From NCBI GenBank assembly GCA_023457355.1, contig JAEWLW010000075.1, positions 6,260-70,259 of the forward strand: a stretch of 64,000 bases of DNA. The letters are read 5' to 3'. How positions within the stretch are numbered: the first letter of the stretch is position 1; every line of letters begins with the position of its first letter. The translations under genes were made by a program, and so were the position numbers. Below, in pieces: positions 44,319-53,180 of this stretch. The notes under the pieces are model-generated. The model did no database searches. It worked only from the letters and a program-made list of their open reading frames with translations, and had not been told where the DNA came from. Origin of the DNA: Bacillota bacterium. GTDB lineage: Bacteria > Bacillota > Clostridia > Oscillospirales > Ruminococcaceae.

Positions 44319-45695
44319 ATGGTATTTTCCAGCATCCTGTTTTTGTTTTATTTCATGCCGGTGGCTTTCACCATATATTATCTCGTGCCTAAAAACTTCA
44401 AGAACCTGACCCTGCTGGTTTTAAGCCTGATATTCTATTCGTGGGGCGAGGTGCGGTATTTCCCTATTATGCTGGCGTCGATTATCGTGGATTATACCGC
44501 GTCCAACCGGATTGAGCGCTATGCCGGCAGGAACGGCATACGCCGGCTCTGGCTGCTGGTTTCGGTGTTTTTTAACCTTGGGATGCTTGGCTTTTTTAAA
44601 TATGCCGGTTTTTTTGTCAGCAACATCAATGCCGTCACCGGCCTCGGGCTGCCGGTTTTGGCGTTGACGCTTCCGCTGGGCATCAGCTTTTATACTTTCC
44701 AGACCATGTCTTATACCATCGACGTCTATCGGGGCGACGTCAAGGCCGAGCGCAACATCATCGATTTCGGCGCCTTTGTGGTGCTGTTTCCCCAGCTTAT
44801 CGCGGGCCCCATCGTGCGCTATACCGATATCCAGCGCGAGCTGCGTGAACGCACCATGAATCCCGGGCAGATTTCGCTCGGGGCGCAAACCTTTATCATG
44901 GGCCTGGCCAGCAAGGTGCTCATTGCCAATAATGTCGGCGCACTGTGGACCGAGGTGGAAGAAATGGGCTTTGCCGGCATTTCCACCCCGTTGGCATGGC
45001 TGGCCGTGCTGGCTTTTACGCTGCAAATCTATTTCGATTTTTCGGGCTATTCGCTTATGGCCATCGGACTGGGGCGGATGCTGGGCTTTGAATTTCCGCA
45101 GAACTTTAATTTCCCTTACATCTCAAAAAGTATGACCGAGTTCTGGCGGCGCTGGCACATGACGCTGGGGTCGTGGTTTCGGCAATATATGTACATCCCG
45201 ATGGGCGGCAACCGCAAGGGCGCGGCCAGAACGGTTTTCAACCTGTTTTTAGTGTGGGCGGCCACCGGGCTTTGGCATGGCGCCTCGTGGAATTTTGTGC
45301 TGTGGGGCCTCTATTTCTTTGTGCTGCTCATGCTGGAAAAGGCGTTTTTACGCCCGGTGCTGGATAAGCACCCCATTTGGGCCCGCGTGTATATGATTCC
45401 GCTGGTGATGGTCAGTTGGGCGATCTTTGCCATAACCGATCTTACGCAGCTGGGCGTATTTTTCAGCAGGCTGTTTGTGTTTTCGGGCGGGGATGACTGG
45501 GGCTATTTTTTGCGCAATTACGGGGTGACCTTTGCGCTGGGTATTCTGTTCTCAACCCCTGTGCTTAAGAAAGGTTTTCAGCGGCTTGAAAGGAACCGGG
45601 CCGCCGCCTTCCTTATTTATGGTGCGCTTTTGATGACATCGGTCGCTTATCTGGTTGATGCCACCTATAATCCGTTTTTATATTTCAGATTTTAA
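44319..45695 (+). CDS. MBOAT family O-acyltransferase (AlgI/DltB-like)
   Basis: A 458-residue membrane-bound acyltransferase with about 10 hydrophobic segments. LPLGISFYTFQTMSYTIDVY, FPQLIAGPIVRY, SYISKSMTEFWRRWHMTL-like text (PYISKSMTEFWRRWHMTLG) and the catalytic-His motif TGLWHGASWNFVLWG are family hallmarks. It likely transfers acyl (often acetyl) groups across the membrane onto a cell-surface polymer. GGAGGAG precedes the ATG. The DHHW gene begins 12 bases after its stop, so they are an operon. Confidence 0.93.
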   Translation: MVFSSILFLFYFMPVAFTIYYLVPKNFKNLTLLVLSLIFYSWGEVRYFPIMLASIIVDYTASNRIERYAGRNGIRRLWLLVSVFFNLGMLGFFKYAGFFVSNINAVTGLGLPVLALTLPLGISFYTFQTMSYTIDVYRGDVKAERNIIDFGAFVVLFPQLIAGPIVRYTDIQRELRERTMNPGQISLGAQTFIMGLASKVLIANNVGALWTEVEEMGFAGISTPLAWLAVLAFTLQIYFDFSGYSLMAIGLGRMLGFEFPQNFNFPYISKSMTEFWRRWHMTLGSWFRQYMYIPMGGNRKGAARTVFNLFLVWAATGLWHGASWNFVLWGLYFFVLLMLEKAFLRPVLDKHPIWARVYMIPLVMVSWAIFAITDLTQLGVFFSRLFVFSGGDDWGYFLRNYGVTFALGILFSTPVLKKGFQRLERNRAAAFLIYGALLMTSVAYLVDATYNPFLYFRF

Positions 45696-45706
45696 GGGGG
45701 CAGAGC

Positions 45707-46831
45707 ATGAAGGATTTAAAACGCTACCCCGTTATTCTGCTGCTGTTCGGTTTAATCGGCATTTTCTTTGTCGCTAATCTGCTGACACCCGCCAGAACAT
45801 TTTCGGAGATGGAGAACCGTTATCTCAACCAATGGCCTGAATTTTCGCTTTCCGCCATTGCGGATAGCAGCAGTAAGGGCTTTGCGCAAAAATTTGAACA
45901 GTATGTCAACGACCAGTTTGCGCTGCGTGACAGCTGGATTTCGTTAAAATCACGCTGTGAAGCGCTGTTGGGCAAAACCGAAAACAACGGTATTGTGTAT
46001 GGTGATAATGGCTATCTCTTTGAAAAGTTCAGGGCTTATGATGCGCAGCGGCTGGATAAAAACGTCGGCTATCTTGAGGAATTCGCGGCTTTGAACCCGG
46101 ATGTGAATAAATACCTTATGGTCGTGCCGGGCTCCTACAATATTTTAAGCGGCTTTGTTCCCAAAGGGCTCGGGAATATTGACCAGCTTCCGCTGATAGA
46201 AGCCATCGGCGCCAGGCTTGCCCAAAGCGGCTACACCGGCATGGATGTGGCCGAAAATTTGCTGGCGCACACCGATGAATATATTTATTACCGAACCGAC
46301 CATCACTGGACCACCGGGGGCGCCTGGTATGGTTATGAGTGCTTTGCGCACACCGCGGGCTTGGCGGCCACGGTTCCGGAGCAATCGATCGTGCACAGCG
46401 CCGAGGGCTTTTTTGGCACCTACTACAGCAAGGCCAAAAAGTTTGATGCGGCAGCCGACGCCATCACATGGTACGACCTGCCGGTACGCACTGTGACCAT
46501 AGACGGCGAGGCGGTCGATTCGATGTATGACATGGCGGCGCTGGATACAAGGGATAAATATGCGCTGTTTTTGCATGCCAACAACGGTGTGACGGTCATC
46601 GAAAACGACAGGGCCCCGGAGGGCGCCATCATGGTGATTAAGGATTCTTACGCCAACTGTTTTGTACCTTTTCTGACCCAGAATTACCGCAAGGTGGTTG
46701 TTGTCGATTTGCGTTCGCTGCCCCAGGGCATCAACGCGCTGATCAAAACGGAGCAGGTGCGGGATGTGCTGGTGCTTTACAGCTTCTCAAACCTTGCCAG
46801 CGATGCCAATCTGTCCCGCATCCGTTATTAA
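45707..46831 (+). CDS. DHHW family protein (AlgJ/AlgX-like partner of MBOAT)
   Basis: A 374-residue protein with an N-terminal membrane anchor (VILLLFGLIGIFFVANLL) and an extracytoplasmic domain of the SGNH-like type. The eponymous motif is YRTDHHWTTGGAWYGYE near residue 200; FSEMENRYLNQWPEFS near the N-terminus and VIKDSYANCFVPFL near the C-terminus, with the probable nucleophile Ser, are typical. It is expected to complete O-acylation of a surface polymer using the acyl group delivered by the MBOAT protein. Confidence 0.9.
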   Translation: MKDLKRYPVILLLFGLIGIFFVANLLTPARTFSEMENRYLNQWPEFSLSAIADSSSKGFAQKFEQYVNDQFALRDSWISLKSRCEALLGKTENNGIVYGDNGYLFEKFRAYDAQRLDKNVGYLEEFAALNPDVNKYLMVVPGSYNILSGFVPKGLGNIDQLPLIEAIGARLAQSGYTGMDVAENLLAHTDEYIYYRTDHHWTTGGAWYGYECFAHTAGLAATVPEQSIVHSAEGFFGTYYSKAKKFDAAADAITWYDLPVRTVTIDGEAVDSMYDMAALDTRDKYALFLHANNGVTVIENDRAPEGAIMVIKDSYANCFVPFLTQNYRKVVVVDLRSLPQGINALIKTEQVRDVLVLYSFSNLASDANLSRIRY

Positions 46832-46851
46832 GGCACCTTAAGTTGCCAATG

Positions 46852-46900
46852 CAATAAAAAACAGACCTTCTCGGCATTTTGAGAAGGCCTGTTTTTATTG
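46852..46900. terminator. Bidirectional intrinsic terminator
   Basis: CAATAAAAACAG plus CCTTCTC pair with GAGAAGG plus CTGTTTTTATTG (one bulged base). It separates the convergent DHHW and carboxypeptidase genes. Confidence 0.88.
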
Positions 46901-46907
46901 CGGAATT

Positions 46908-47879
46908 TTAGTTGGGCAAACTTTTCGCATACATCAGATAGGCATCTTCCAAGTGTGTCGGCTCAGAATAGCCGTCGCCCGCCGCGCCGATTGTAATCGC
47001 CGCGCGGCGTACGCCGTTTTGCTCGCCGACGCTGGCCAGACAAAGCTGCGCTTCTTCGGTATAGCCGGTTTTGGCGCCGGTTATGGGGGAGACGTCCCGG
47101 TCCAGCTGTTGGACGCGCGGCGTCAGGGTAGAGTCCAGCAAAAGCCCCTGCGGGTGCTGCGCCGTGGCGGTGGTGGTATAGCTAAAGGTTGAAAAAGCTT
47201 TTGCAAAGGTCTCGTTTTTAAGCGCCTCGGTTAAAAGCAGCGAAAGATCATACACCGTGGTGTAGTGCTCCGGGTCATGCAGTCCGGTGACGTTGGTAAA
47301 ATGGGTATCGGACATGCCCAGCGCGCGGGCGCGCGCATTCATCATGGCAATGCAATCTTCCTGCGAACCGGCGGCCACACGTGCCAGCGCACAGGCGGCC
47401 TCCGCGCCGGAGGGCAGCAGCGTTGCATACAGCAGGTCGCGCGCCGTAACGGTTTCGCCCATGGCAAAGCCGGCCATCGCTGCATTTTGCTCATAAAGCC
47501 CGACGTAATCGGCATATTCCAGCGTGACAGGCGCATCAAAGTCGCCGATCTGCTCCACGGCGACCAGCGCTGTCATCAGTTTGGTCAGCGAGGCGGGATA
47601 CGCTTTTTTATGCGCATTTTTGGCGTAGAGCGTGCGGCCGCTTTCAGGGTCAAACAAGATGGCATCGCTGCTTATCAACGAAAGGCCGCCGTTGGTACGG
47701 CCCGCGCCAATGGCCGGTGTCACCGGCACAGTTGCCGCAACAGTTGATGGCTCAGCGCCGGCATGCTTGGTAATGGCAGCCTGCCAGAAAACGGCCATGG
47801 CGCCGAATACCAGCGCCAGATAGATTGCTGCGGCCAAAAACAGCGGGAAGATTCTCTTTTTACGACGGTGTTTTTTCAC
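46908..47879 (-). CDS. D-alanyl-D-alanine carboxypeptidase (DacF/PBP5-like, S11)
   Basis: A 323-residue penicillin-binding carboxypeptidase with an N-terminal membrane segment (FPLFLAAAIYLALVFGAMAV). The SxxK motif is YPASLTKLM with nucleophile Ser97 and Lys100; the KTG motif is GAKTGYTEEA. The middle motif reads SGAEAACAL (157-165), where the usual SGN has Ala in place of Asn. It trims terminal D-Ala from peptidoglycan stem peptides outside the membrane. The protein is short and lacks the C-terminal beta domain and amphipathic anchor of classical PBP5, being held by its N-terminal helix. Confidence 0.9.
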   Translation of the reverse strand: MKKHRRKKRIFPLFLAAAIYLALVFGAMAVFWQAAITKHAGAEPSTVAATVPVTPAIGAGRTNGGLSLISSDAILFDPESGRTLYAKNAHKKAYPASLTKLMTALVAVEQIGDFDAPVTLEYADYVGLYEQNAAMAGFAMGETVTARDLLYATLLPSGAEAACALARVAAGSQEDCIAMMNARARALGMSDTHFTNVTGLHDPEHYTTVYDLSLLLTEALKNETFAKAFSTFSYTTTATAQHPQGLLLDSTLTPRVQQLDRDVSPITGAKTGYTEEAQLCLASVGEQNGVRRAAITIGAAGDGYSEPTHLEDAYLMYAKSLPN

Positions 47880-47913
47880 GGCAGATCCTCAATTTTTTTT
47901 GTGATTTAGTTCT

Positions 47914-47942
47914 AGTATAACAGAAATTTCGGACTAAAACAA
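47914..47942 (-). promoter_or_regulatory. Probable promoter of the carboxypeptidase gene
   Basis: On the minus strand TTGTTT (47942-47937) and TATACT (47919-47914) are separated by 17 bases, about 35 bases before the start codon. Confidence 0.6.
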
Positions 47943-48040
47943 TTTTGCATGCCGATAGCGTCAAAATTCGGCCTGAATATTTTATGGCCGGCTGGGAAAA
48001 CTTTCTGTTGAAAATAAAGAACGATCAAGGAGGTGGTATT

Positions 48041-48250
48041 ATGCTTAATAAGCTGGCATTGCTGCTGGTGATCGTCGGTGCGTTGAACTGGGGCCTGATT
48101 GGGTTGTTTGAACTGGACGCCGTTGCATGGCTGTTTGGCACGCAGGCTGCTTTGGGCAGCAGGATTGTTTACACGCTGGTTGCGGTTGCGGGTATATGGT
48201 GTATCTCCATGCTGTTTACAGAACCGCATAACCGGCGTGTCGGACATTGA
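48041..48250 (+). CDS. DUF378 family small membrane protein
   Basis: A 69-residue protein with two hydrophobic helices. LALLLVIVGALNWGLIGLF and the second helix IVYTLVAVAGIWCISMLF match DUF378, a family of small membrane proteins of unknown function. The ATG at 48041 has a perfect AAGGAGGTGG 4-11 bases upstream. It is divergent from the carboxypeptidase gene and stands alone. Confidence 0.85.
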   Translation: MLNKLALLLVIVGALNWGLIGLFELDAVAWLFGTQAALGSRIVYTLVAVAGIWCISMLFTEPHNRRVGH

Positions 48251-48357
48251 GGAAAGCGCTCAGGTGTTTTATTAATCCGTCAAGACCTCACGCATTACCG
48301 TATAATTTACGGCTTACACTCTAAAGGCCCATATGACTGAAAATTCCGGCATATTTT

Positions 48358-48740
48358 GCAAAAATGCGCGTGAATACCGCCGATATTCACTGCGCTTTTT
48401 GTATCGCCTATTAAAAAGATGCCGAAGCATCTGAGCATTTAGCACAATATGGCATTGTCTTAAAACTCAAGCTTCATATAAGATGAGCGGATGGCCAAAC
48501 AGTGTTGCTTATGTCAATGGCGGTAACTGGGAACGGGGGCCTTGTGCTGTGGTGCGTTCCACCTGTACATTGGCGTTGACAAAACGGGCAATTTTGCCCG
48601 TTTTGTCAGGCCGTCGAAAAAGGTTGGGCGTGCTGTTAATTTGCACAAAGCTGATGCCGCTTAACGCGGCATGGGAGACCCCCCGGGGAGGGTTCTCCCC
48701 GCAAAAACAGTCCAATGGACTGTTTTTGCGTCCGCTCCTG
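48358..48740. repeat. Hairpin-rich non-coding block
   Basis: No gene is supported between 48251 and 48932. The stretch holds an imperfect stem of GTGAATA/TATTCAC near 48370-48395, a perfect 15-bp stem with a 2-base loop at 48577-48608 (TGACAAAACGGGCAA), a GGAGACCCCCC-GGGAGGGTTCTCC stem near 48674-48698, and a 14-bp stem at 48701-48729 (GCAAAAACAGTCCA). The following text, GGGCGCTGCCCTAAACCCTG with GAGCTTTTGAAAAAGCTC, has the look of an intergenic repeat that I recall being common in Oscillospiraceae genomes. Confidence 0.5.
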
Positions 48741-48874
48741 CGCTTCTTACAGGATTAGGGCGTTTGGGGCGCTGCCCTAAACCCTGTGAGCTTTTGAAAA
48801 AGCTCGACCAAAACTTTTAATTTGGGCAGTTTTTTCTATGGTATGCGTTGGTATGCGTTTTTTGACAAGCTGGG

Positions 48875-48904
48875 CAAAACGGGCATTCGTGCCCGTTTTG
48901 TATT
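48875..48904. terminator. UUCG-loop intrinsic terminator
   Basis: CAAAACGGGCA pairs with TGCCCGTTTTG across a TTCG tetraloop, followed on the plus strand by TATTTT. It adjoins the 3' end of the minus-strand patatin gene and repeats the core of the hairpin at 48577-48608. Confidence 0.7.
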
Positions 48905-48932
48905 TTAGCCATTCTTTGATGTTCTGCCACTG

Positions 48933-49793
48933 TTACCGGGCAAGCGCATCAATCAGACCGGTTAACTCCCGGGCGGCGGTATAACCGGCCTCAATGCAGT
49001 CGGACATCAGTGAGAAGGTGAACAGGCCGGCATCTTCCGGCAACTTGGGGCGGATGAGCAGTCGCTCTCCGCGTACGGTACAGTCGCGCAGTCGGCGGCT
49101 CATGGCCGATAAGGAGTGGGAAGCGATTTCGAAAATTCCCTCGCCGTTGACGGGGGCGTAATTTTCCGATATATCAACCGCTATGATATTTGGCGCATCG
49201 CAGGCCAGCAGCAGATTCACGGGCAGGTTCTCGGTTACGCCGCCGTCCACAAGCACGCCGTTCATCGCACGGGGCGGGGTGAAAATCACCGGGACACAGC
49301 AACTGGCGTAGATGGCCTCGTATAACAGCGCGTCATGCTCCCAGCGGACATTTGAAAGCGGGTGTATCGGTTTGCGCTGGGAAAAGGCAACGGTCTCGCC
49401 GCTGCTTAAATCGACGCTTGTAATGCAAAGCGGAAGCGGCACCTGAGAGAGCAGGCAACCCTTTGTCAACTGGCGCAGCAGCGCGCGCAGCCGTTCGCCC
49501 TTGAGTAGGCCGGAGAGCGTAATGGGCCGGCGCCGGGCCAGCTGGCTGACAGCAACCGCCATGCCCAGCACGTTAAAATCAATCAGCTTTTCACCGTTGC
49601 GCTCCAGCTCATGGCAGATCTTAATCAGCTGCTCCGGTGTATAGCCATAAGCGTAAAGCCCGGCTACAATGGCGCCTGCGCTGCTGCCCGAGACGATACA
49701 GGGCGTCAGGTTCGCTTCCTGCAATGCGGATAAAATTCCGACGTGCGCCGCGCCGCGGCAGCCTCCGCCTGAAAGCGCGAGAGAAAATGACAT
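48933..49793 (-). CDS. Patatin-like phospholipase
   Basis: A 286-residue serine lipid hydrolase. The oxyanion loop SGGGCRGAAHVG, the nucleophile motif GSSAG (36-40, Ser38) and the catalytic Asp in LVDGGVTENLP form the patatin Ser-Asp dyad. There is no signal peptide, so it is cytoplasmic or membrane-associated. The ATG at 49793 has GGAGGGG 7 bases upstream; the longer frame adds 17 residues without family similarity. Single gene, divergent from rmuC. Confidence 0.92.
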   Translation of the reverse strand: MSFSLALSGGGCRGAAHVGILSALQEANLTPCIVSGSSAGAIVAGLYAYGYTPEQLIKICHELERNGEKLIDFNVLGMAVAVSQLARRRPITLSGLLKGERLRALLRQLTKGCLLSQVPLPLCITSVDLSSGETVAFSQRKPIHPLSNVRWEHDALLYEAIYASCCVPVIFTPPRAMNGVLVDGGVTENLPVNLLLACDAPNIIAVDISENYAPVNGEGIFEIASHSLSAMSRRLRDCTVRGERLLIRPKLPEDAGLFTFSLMSDCIEAGYTAARELTGLIDALAR

Positions 49794-50053
49794 GCGGCAA
49801 CCCCTCCAGTTTTGTACTAATTCGTCCTGAGAATCATGGCGCATGATTTATAGCGGTAAAATTGCGTGAGATGTATTTTTCGCCTTTAAAAGCGCAGCGG
49901 GACAGTTTTTAATAAAAATAGCGCTTTTTATTAAAAACCAGTATTCCAAATGACAGATGAAAAGCACGGCAAAATATGTTATACTTACTTCTAAAGCATT
50001 TTATGCTGGTTTTGTTAATCCTACGCCGCAGGGCGGGGATGAAAGGAGAAGAG

Positions 50054-51412
50054 ATGCAACAATTACAACTTGTGCTGACCATCGTGGCCGCTGCTGCCTC
50101 GGTGGCCGCTTTCATAAGCGCGATGACCGCGGTGACGCGAACCGGCGCTTTAAGCCACCGGTACCGCGAAGAAAATGAGGCGCTGCGGCGTGAATTTTCC
50201 GAACAAATGCGCAGCATGCGTCAGGAGATGAGCCAGTCGGTGCAGGCGGCCACGGCGGCGCTGGGTCAGACATTGTCGGAAGCGCAGCGGCGCTCGGGTG
50301 AGCTGCAGGATAAACGTTTGGCCGAATTGAACGAACAGTTGACGCTGCGCAACGACATGCTGCAAAAAACGGTTCATGAGCAGCTGTTCCGCATTGAAAG
50401 CAGAATAGAAACTTTTACAAACCAATCCACCAAGCGCCTTGAGGAAATGCGCGCCACTGTGGAACAGCGGCTGGAGGTGCTGCGCGCCGATAACACCCGT
50501 CAGCTGGATCAAATGCGGCAGACGGTGGATGAAAAGCTGCAAAAGACGCTCAACGAGCGACTTGCGCAGTCGTTTGCACAGGTTTCGGAACGCCTGGAAC
50601 AGGTGTATAAGGGTCTGGGCGAAATGCAGACGCTGGCAAACGGCGTCGGCGACCTGAAAAAGGTGCTTTCAAATGTCAAAACGCGCGGCATTCTGGGCGA
50701 GATTCAGCTGGGCGCCATTTTGGAGCAAATTTTATCCCCGGAGCAGTACGAAGCGAATGTTTCAACCAAAAAGGGCAGCAATACCGTTGTGGAATATGCC
50801 GTCAAACTGCCCGGAGACGGCGAAAACGGCGTCTGGCTGCCGATTGACGCAAAGTTCCCGGGCGACGTTTATTCGGCGCTGATGGATGCTTATGAAAGCG
50901 CCATCCCGGAGCGCATTGCCGCTGCGGGCAAGGAGCTTGAACAGCGCATCAAGGGCTGCGCCAAGGATATTCGCGACAAATACATCGACCCGCCGAACAC
51001 CACCGATTTTGCCATTATGTTTCTGCCGTTTGAGGGGCTTTATGCCGAAGTGGTGCGGCGCGGCATGGTGGAGATACTCGCGCGCGATTACCGTGTGAAT
51101 ATCGCGGGGCCAACCACAATGGCGGCGCTGCTCAACAGTTTACAGATGGGCTTTCAGACGCTGGCCATTCAAAAGCGCTCCGGCGAAGTCTGGCAGGTGC
51201 TCGGCGCTGTTAAAACCGAGTTTTCGACTTTTAACGATGTGCTGCGCAAGGCGCAGGACCGCCTGAGGCTGGCAAACGACGACCTCGACAAGCTGATTGG
51301 AACCCGCACCCGTGCGATTGAGCGCAAGCTGCGCGGCGTGCAGGCCGTCCCCTCGGCGGGGGAGGAATTGCCCTTACTGGCGGCGCAGGCGGAGGAGTAT
51401 GAGACGGTATGA
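50054..51412 (+). CDS. rmuC: DNA recombination protein RmuC
   Basis: A 452-residue protein: an N-terminal membrane helix (LVLTIVAAAASVAAFISAM), a long coiled coil rich in Gln/Glu/Arg (about 35-200) and the RmuC domain with TRGILGEIQLGAILEQIL, LPIDAKFPGDVY, FMLPFEGLYAEV-like text (IMFLPFEGLYAEVV) and GPTTMAALLNSLQMGF. RmuC is linked to limiting DNA inversions in E. coli. I chose the ATG at 50054, with AAAGGAG upstream. The next gene overlaps the stop by four bases. Confidence 0.92.
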   Translation: MQQLQLVLTIVAAAASVAAFISAMTAVTRTGALSHRYREENEALRREFSEQMRSMRQEMSQSVQAATAALGQTLSEAQRRSGELQDKRLAELNEQLTLRNDMLQKTVHEQLFRIESRIETFTNQSTKRLEEMRATVEQRLEVLRADNTRQLDQMRQTVDEKLQKTLNERLAQSFAQVSERLEQVYKGLGEMQTLANGVGDLKKVLSNVKTRGILGEIQLGAILEQILSPEQYEANVSTKKGSNTVVEYAVKLPGDGENGVWLPIDAKFPGDVYSALMDAYESAIPERIAAAGKELEQRIKGCAKDIRDKYIDPPNTTDFAIMFLPFEGLYAEVVRRGMVEILARDYRVNIAGPTTMAALLNSLQMGFQTLAIQKRSGEVWQVLGAVKTEFSTFNDVLRKAQDRLRLANDDLDKLIGTRTRAIERKLRGVQAVPSAGEELPLLAAQAEEYETV

Positions 51413-51975
51413 GAGATCCGAACCAGATCCGGACATTCCACGGCATCGATATGGACCCGTTCAATCCCAGACAGTCGGATATCCGCATCGACGATATTGC
51501 GCACGCGCTTGCCATGCTGTGCCGCGCCAACGGCCATATCAGCCATTTTTATTCGGTGGCGCAGCATTGCCTCAACTGTGAGCAAGAGGCGCAGGCCCGC
51601 GGCATGAGTACCCGTGTCCGGCTGTTTTGCCTGCTGCACGATGCAACCGAATGTTATGTTTCCGATTTAACACGGCCGGTCAAACGCCACTTTCCGCTTT
51701 ATTATGAGGCCGAAGGCGCGCTGGCAGGGGTTATTTACGATACCCTGTGCCATACGCGGCCCACGCCGACGGAGCACGCGTTGATTGGGGAAGTGGACGA
51801 CTGCCTTTTGTACCACGAATTTTTAGCGCTTTGCGGTGTGCGGATGTTTGATGAAGAACCGCGCCGTTTGGCGGCACTGCAATTTGACGAAGTCCGGATT
51901 GAGTCAGTGCGCGGCGCATACATCGACCGTTATTGGCAGCTTAGCAGAACATTGGCGTCAGAAAACGGGGGATGA
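51409..51975 (+). CDS. HD-domain phosphohydrolase (YfbR-like)
   Basis: A 188-residue HD-superfamily hydrolase. The metal-binding residues are His in FYSVAQHCLN, the HD pair in CLLHDATECYVSDL and a later Asp in IGEVDDCLLY. The arrangement with ATE-x-YVSDL-x-RPVK resembles YfbR-type nucleotidase or phage-encoded HD hydrolases. The start overlaps the rmuC stop (ATGA). Substrate not known; a (d)NMP is plausible for this group. Confidence 0.85.
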   Translation: MRDPNQIRTFHGIDMDPFNPRQSDIRIDDIAHALAMLCRANGHISHFYSVAQHCLNCEQEAQARGMSTRVRLFCLLHDATECYVSDLTRPVKRHFPLYYEAEGALAGVIYDTLCHTRPTPTEHALIGEVDDCLLYHEFLALCGVRMFDEEPRRLAALQFDEVRIESVRGAYIDRYWQLSRTLASENGG

Positions 51976-51979
51976 TTTC

Positions 51980-52462
51980 TTGGCACAGTCAAAAACAAAT
52001 GCACAGCGCATGCTGGAAAAAGAAAAACTGCCCTATACGGCGCATACCTATGACAGCGAAGACGGCCTGCTGGACGGCGTTTCAGTCGCCAACAAAGTGG
52101 GCATGCCGGTTGAAAGGGTTTTTAAAACCCTCGTCACACGCGGCGCGTCTAAGAACATTTATGTATTCGTGGTGCCGGTGGCGATGGCGCTGAACCTGAA
52201 GGCGGCGGCCAAGGCGGCGGGGGAAAAATCGGTTGAGATGATTCACGTCAGGGAGATTATGCCGCTGACGGGCTATGTAAAAGGCGGCTGCTCACCGATC
52301 GGGATGAAAAAGCGTTACGCCACCGTGGTGGACCGTTCGGCGCTTTCCCAGAAAACGATTGTAGTCAGCGCAGGGCGCATTGGCGACCAGATTGAGCTGA
52401 CGCCTCAACACCTTGAGCAGGTGACGGGATGCCGCTTTGCCGAAATTGCGGCTGAGGCATAA
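51980..52462 (+). CDS. ybaK: Cys-tRNA(Pro)/Cys-tRNA(Cys) deacylase YbaK
   Basis: A 160-residue trans-editing enzyme that removes Cys wrongly attached to tRNA(Pro). Motifs are KTNAQRMLEKEKLPY, FKTLVTRG, VVPVAMALNLKAAAKAAG with the catalytic Lys region, and KGGCSPIGMKKRY. The start is a TTG at 51980 preceded by GGGGGAT; no suitable ATG exists in frame. It begins 4 bases after the HD hydrolase stop, in one operon. Confidence 0.9.
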   Translation: MAQSKTNAQRMLEKEKLPYTAHTYDSEDGLLDGVSVANKVGMPVERVFKTLVTRGASKNIYVFVVPVAMALNLKAAAKAAGEKSVEMIHVREIMPLTGYVKGGCSPIGMKKRYATVVDRSALSQKTIVVSAGRIGDQIELTPQHLEQVTGCRFAEIAAEA

Positions 52463-52517
52463 GTAAACGCCCGACGGTCGAACGATGGCCGATTTAATAA
52501 TTTTTTTGGAGGACATT

Positions 52518-52988
52518 ATGGTTACAATAACAATGGAAAACGGCGGACAGATCAAGCTGGAGCTCTATCCGGAGCACGCGCCCATCTCGGTTGCAAACTT
52601 TGAAAAGCTGGTCAGGGAAGGGTTTTATGACGGCCTGATCTTTCATCGCGTCATCCGCGGTTTTATGATTCAGGGCGGTTGCCCCAAGGGCACCGGCACC
52701 GGCGGCCCCGGTTACCAGATCAAGGGCGAATTTGCGATGAACGGCGTTCAGAATCCCACCAGGCATACCCGGGGTGTTCTTTCGATGGCACGCAGCCAGC
52801 ACCCCGATTCCGCGGGCTCTCAGTTCTTCATCATGCATGAGGATGCGCCGCATCTGGACGGGCAGTATGCCGCATTTGGCAAGGTTGTGGAAGGCATGGA
52901 TGTTGTGGACGCGATCGCGGGTGTCAAGGTCGATTTTTCCGACCGGCCCAAGGTCGAGCAGAAAATTAAAAGCATTACGATAGAATAG
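52518..52988 (+). CDS. Cyclophilin-type peptidyl-prolyl cis-trans isomerase
   Basis: A 156-residue single-domain cyclophilin. FHRVIRGFMIQGG carries the catalytic Arg; GFAMNGVQN-like text (GEFAMNGVQNPTRHTRGVLSM), SAGSQFFIMH and HLDGQYAAFGKVVEGMDVV are family marks. There is no signal peptide, so it is cytoplasmic and assists folding. The ATG at 52518 has TTGGAGG 5 bases upstream. Confidence 0.94.
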   Translation: MVTITMENGGQIKLELYPEHAPISVANFEKLVREGFYDGLIFHRVIRGFMIQGGCPKGTGTGGPGYQIKGEFAMNGVQNPTRHTRGVLSMARSQHPDSAGSQFFIMHEDAPHLDGQYAAFGKVVEGMDVVDAIAGVKVDFSDRPKVEQKIKSITIE

Positions 52989-53180
52989 GAACCGAGCAGG
53001 TTTTGGCGGCCGCCTTTGGAAAATCCTCTGGCGGCTGCCACTTGTTATGATACGGTGCTTTAAAAACAACGTGCCGGAAAAATTCACGTATATCCGCGAT
53101 TTGTGTACTTTTAAGTAAATATGTGGTAATATTTTTAAAATGTACTTAAAACAATTTTATTCGCTACGGGGTATTTGCCG

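Noticed and set aside
44421..45026. Long minus-strand frames over the MBOAT gene and similar antisense frames elsewhere
   Set aside because: They are shadows of strongly conserved genes, with His/Arg/Gln-rich translations typical of antisense reading.
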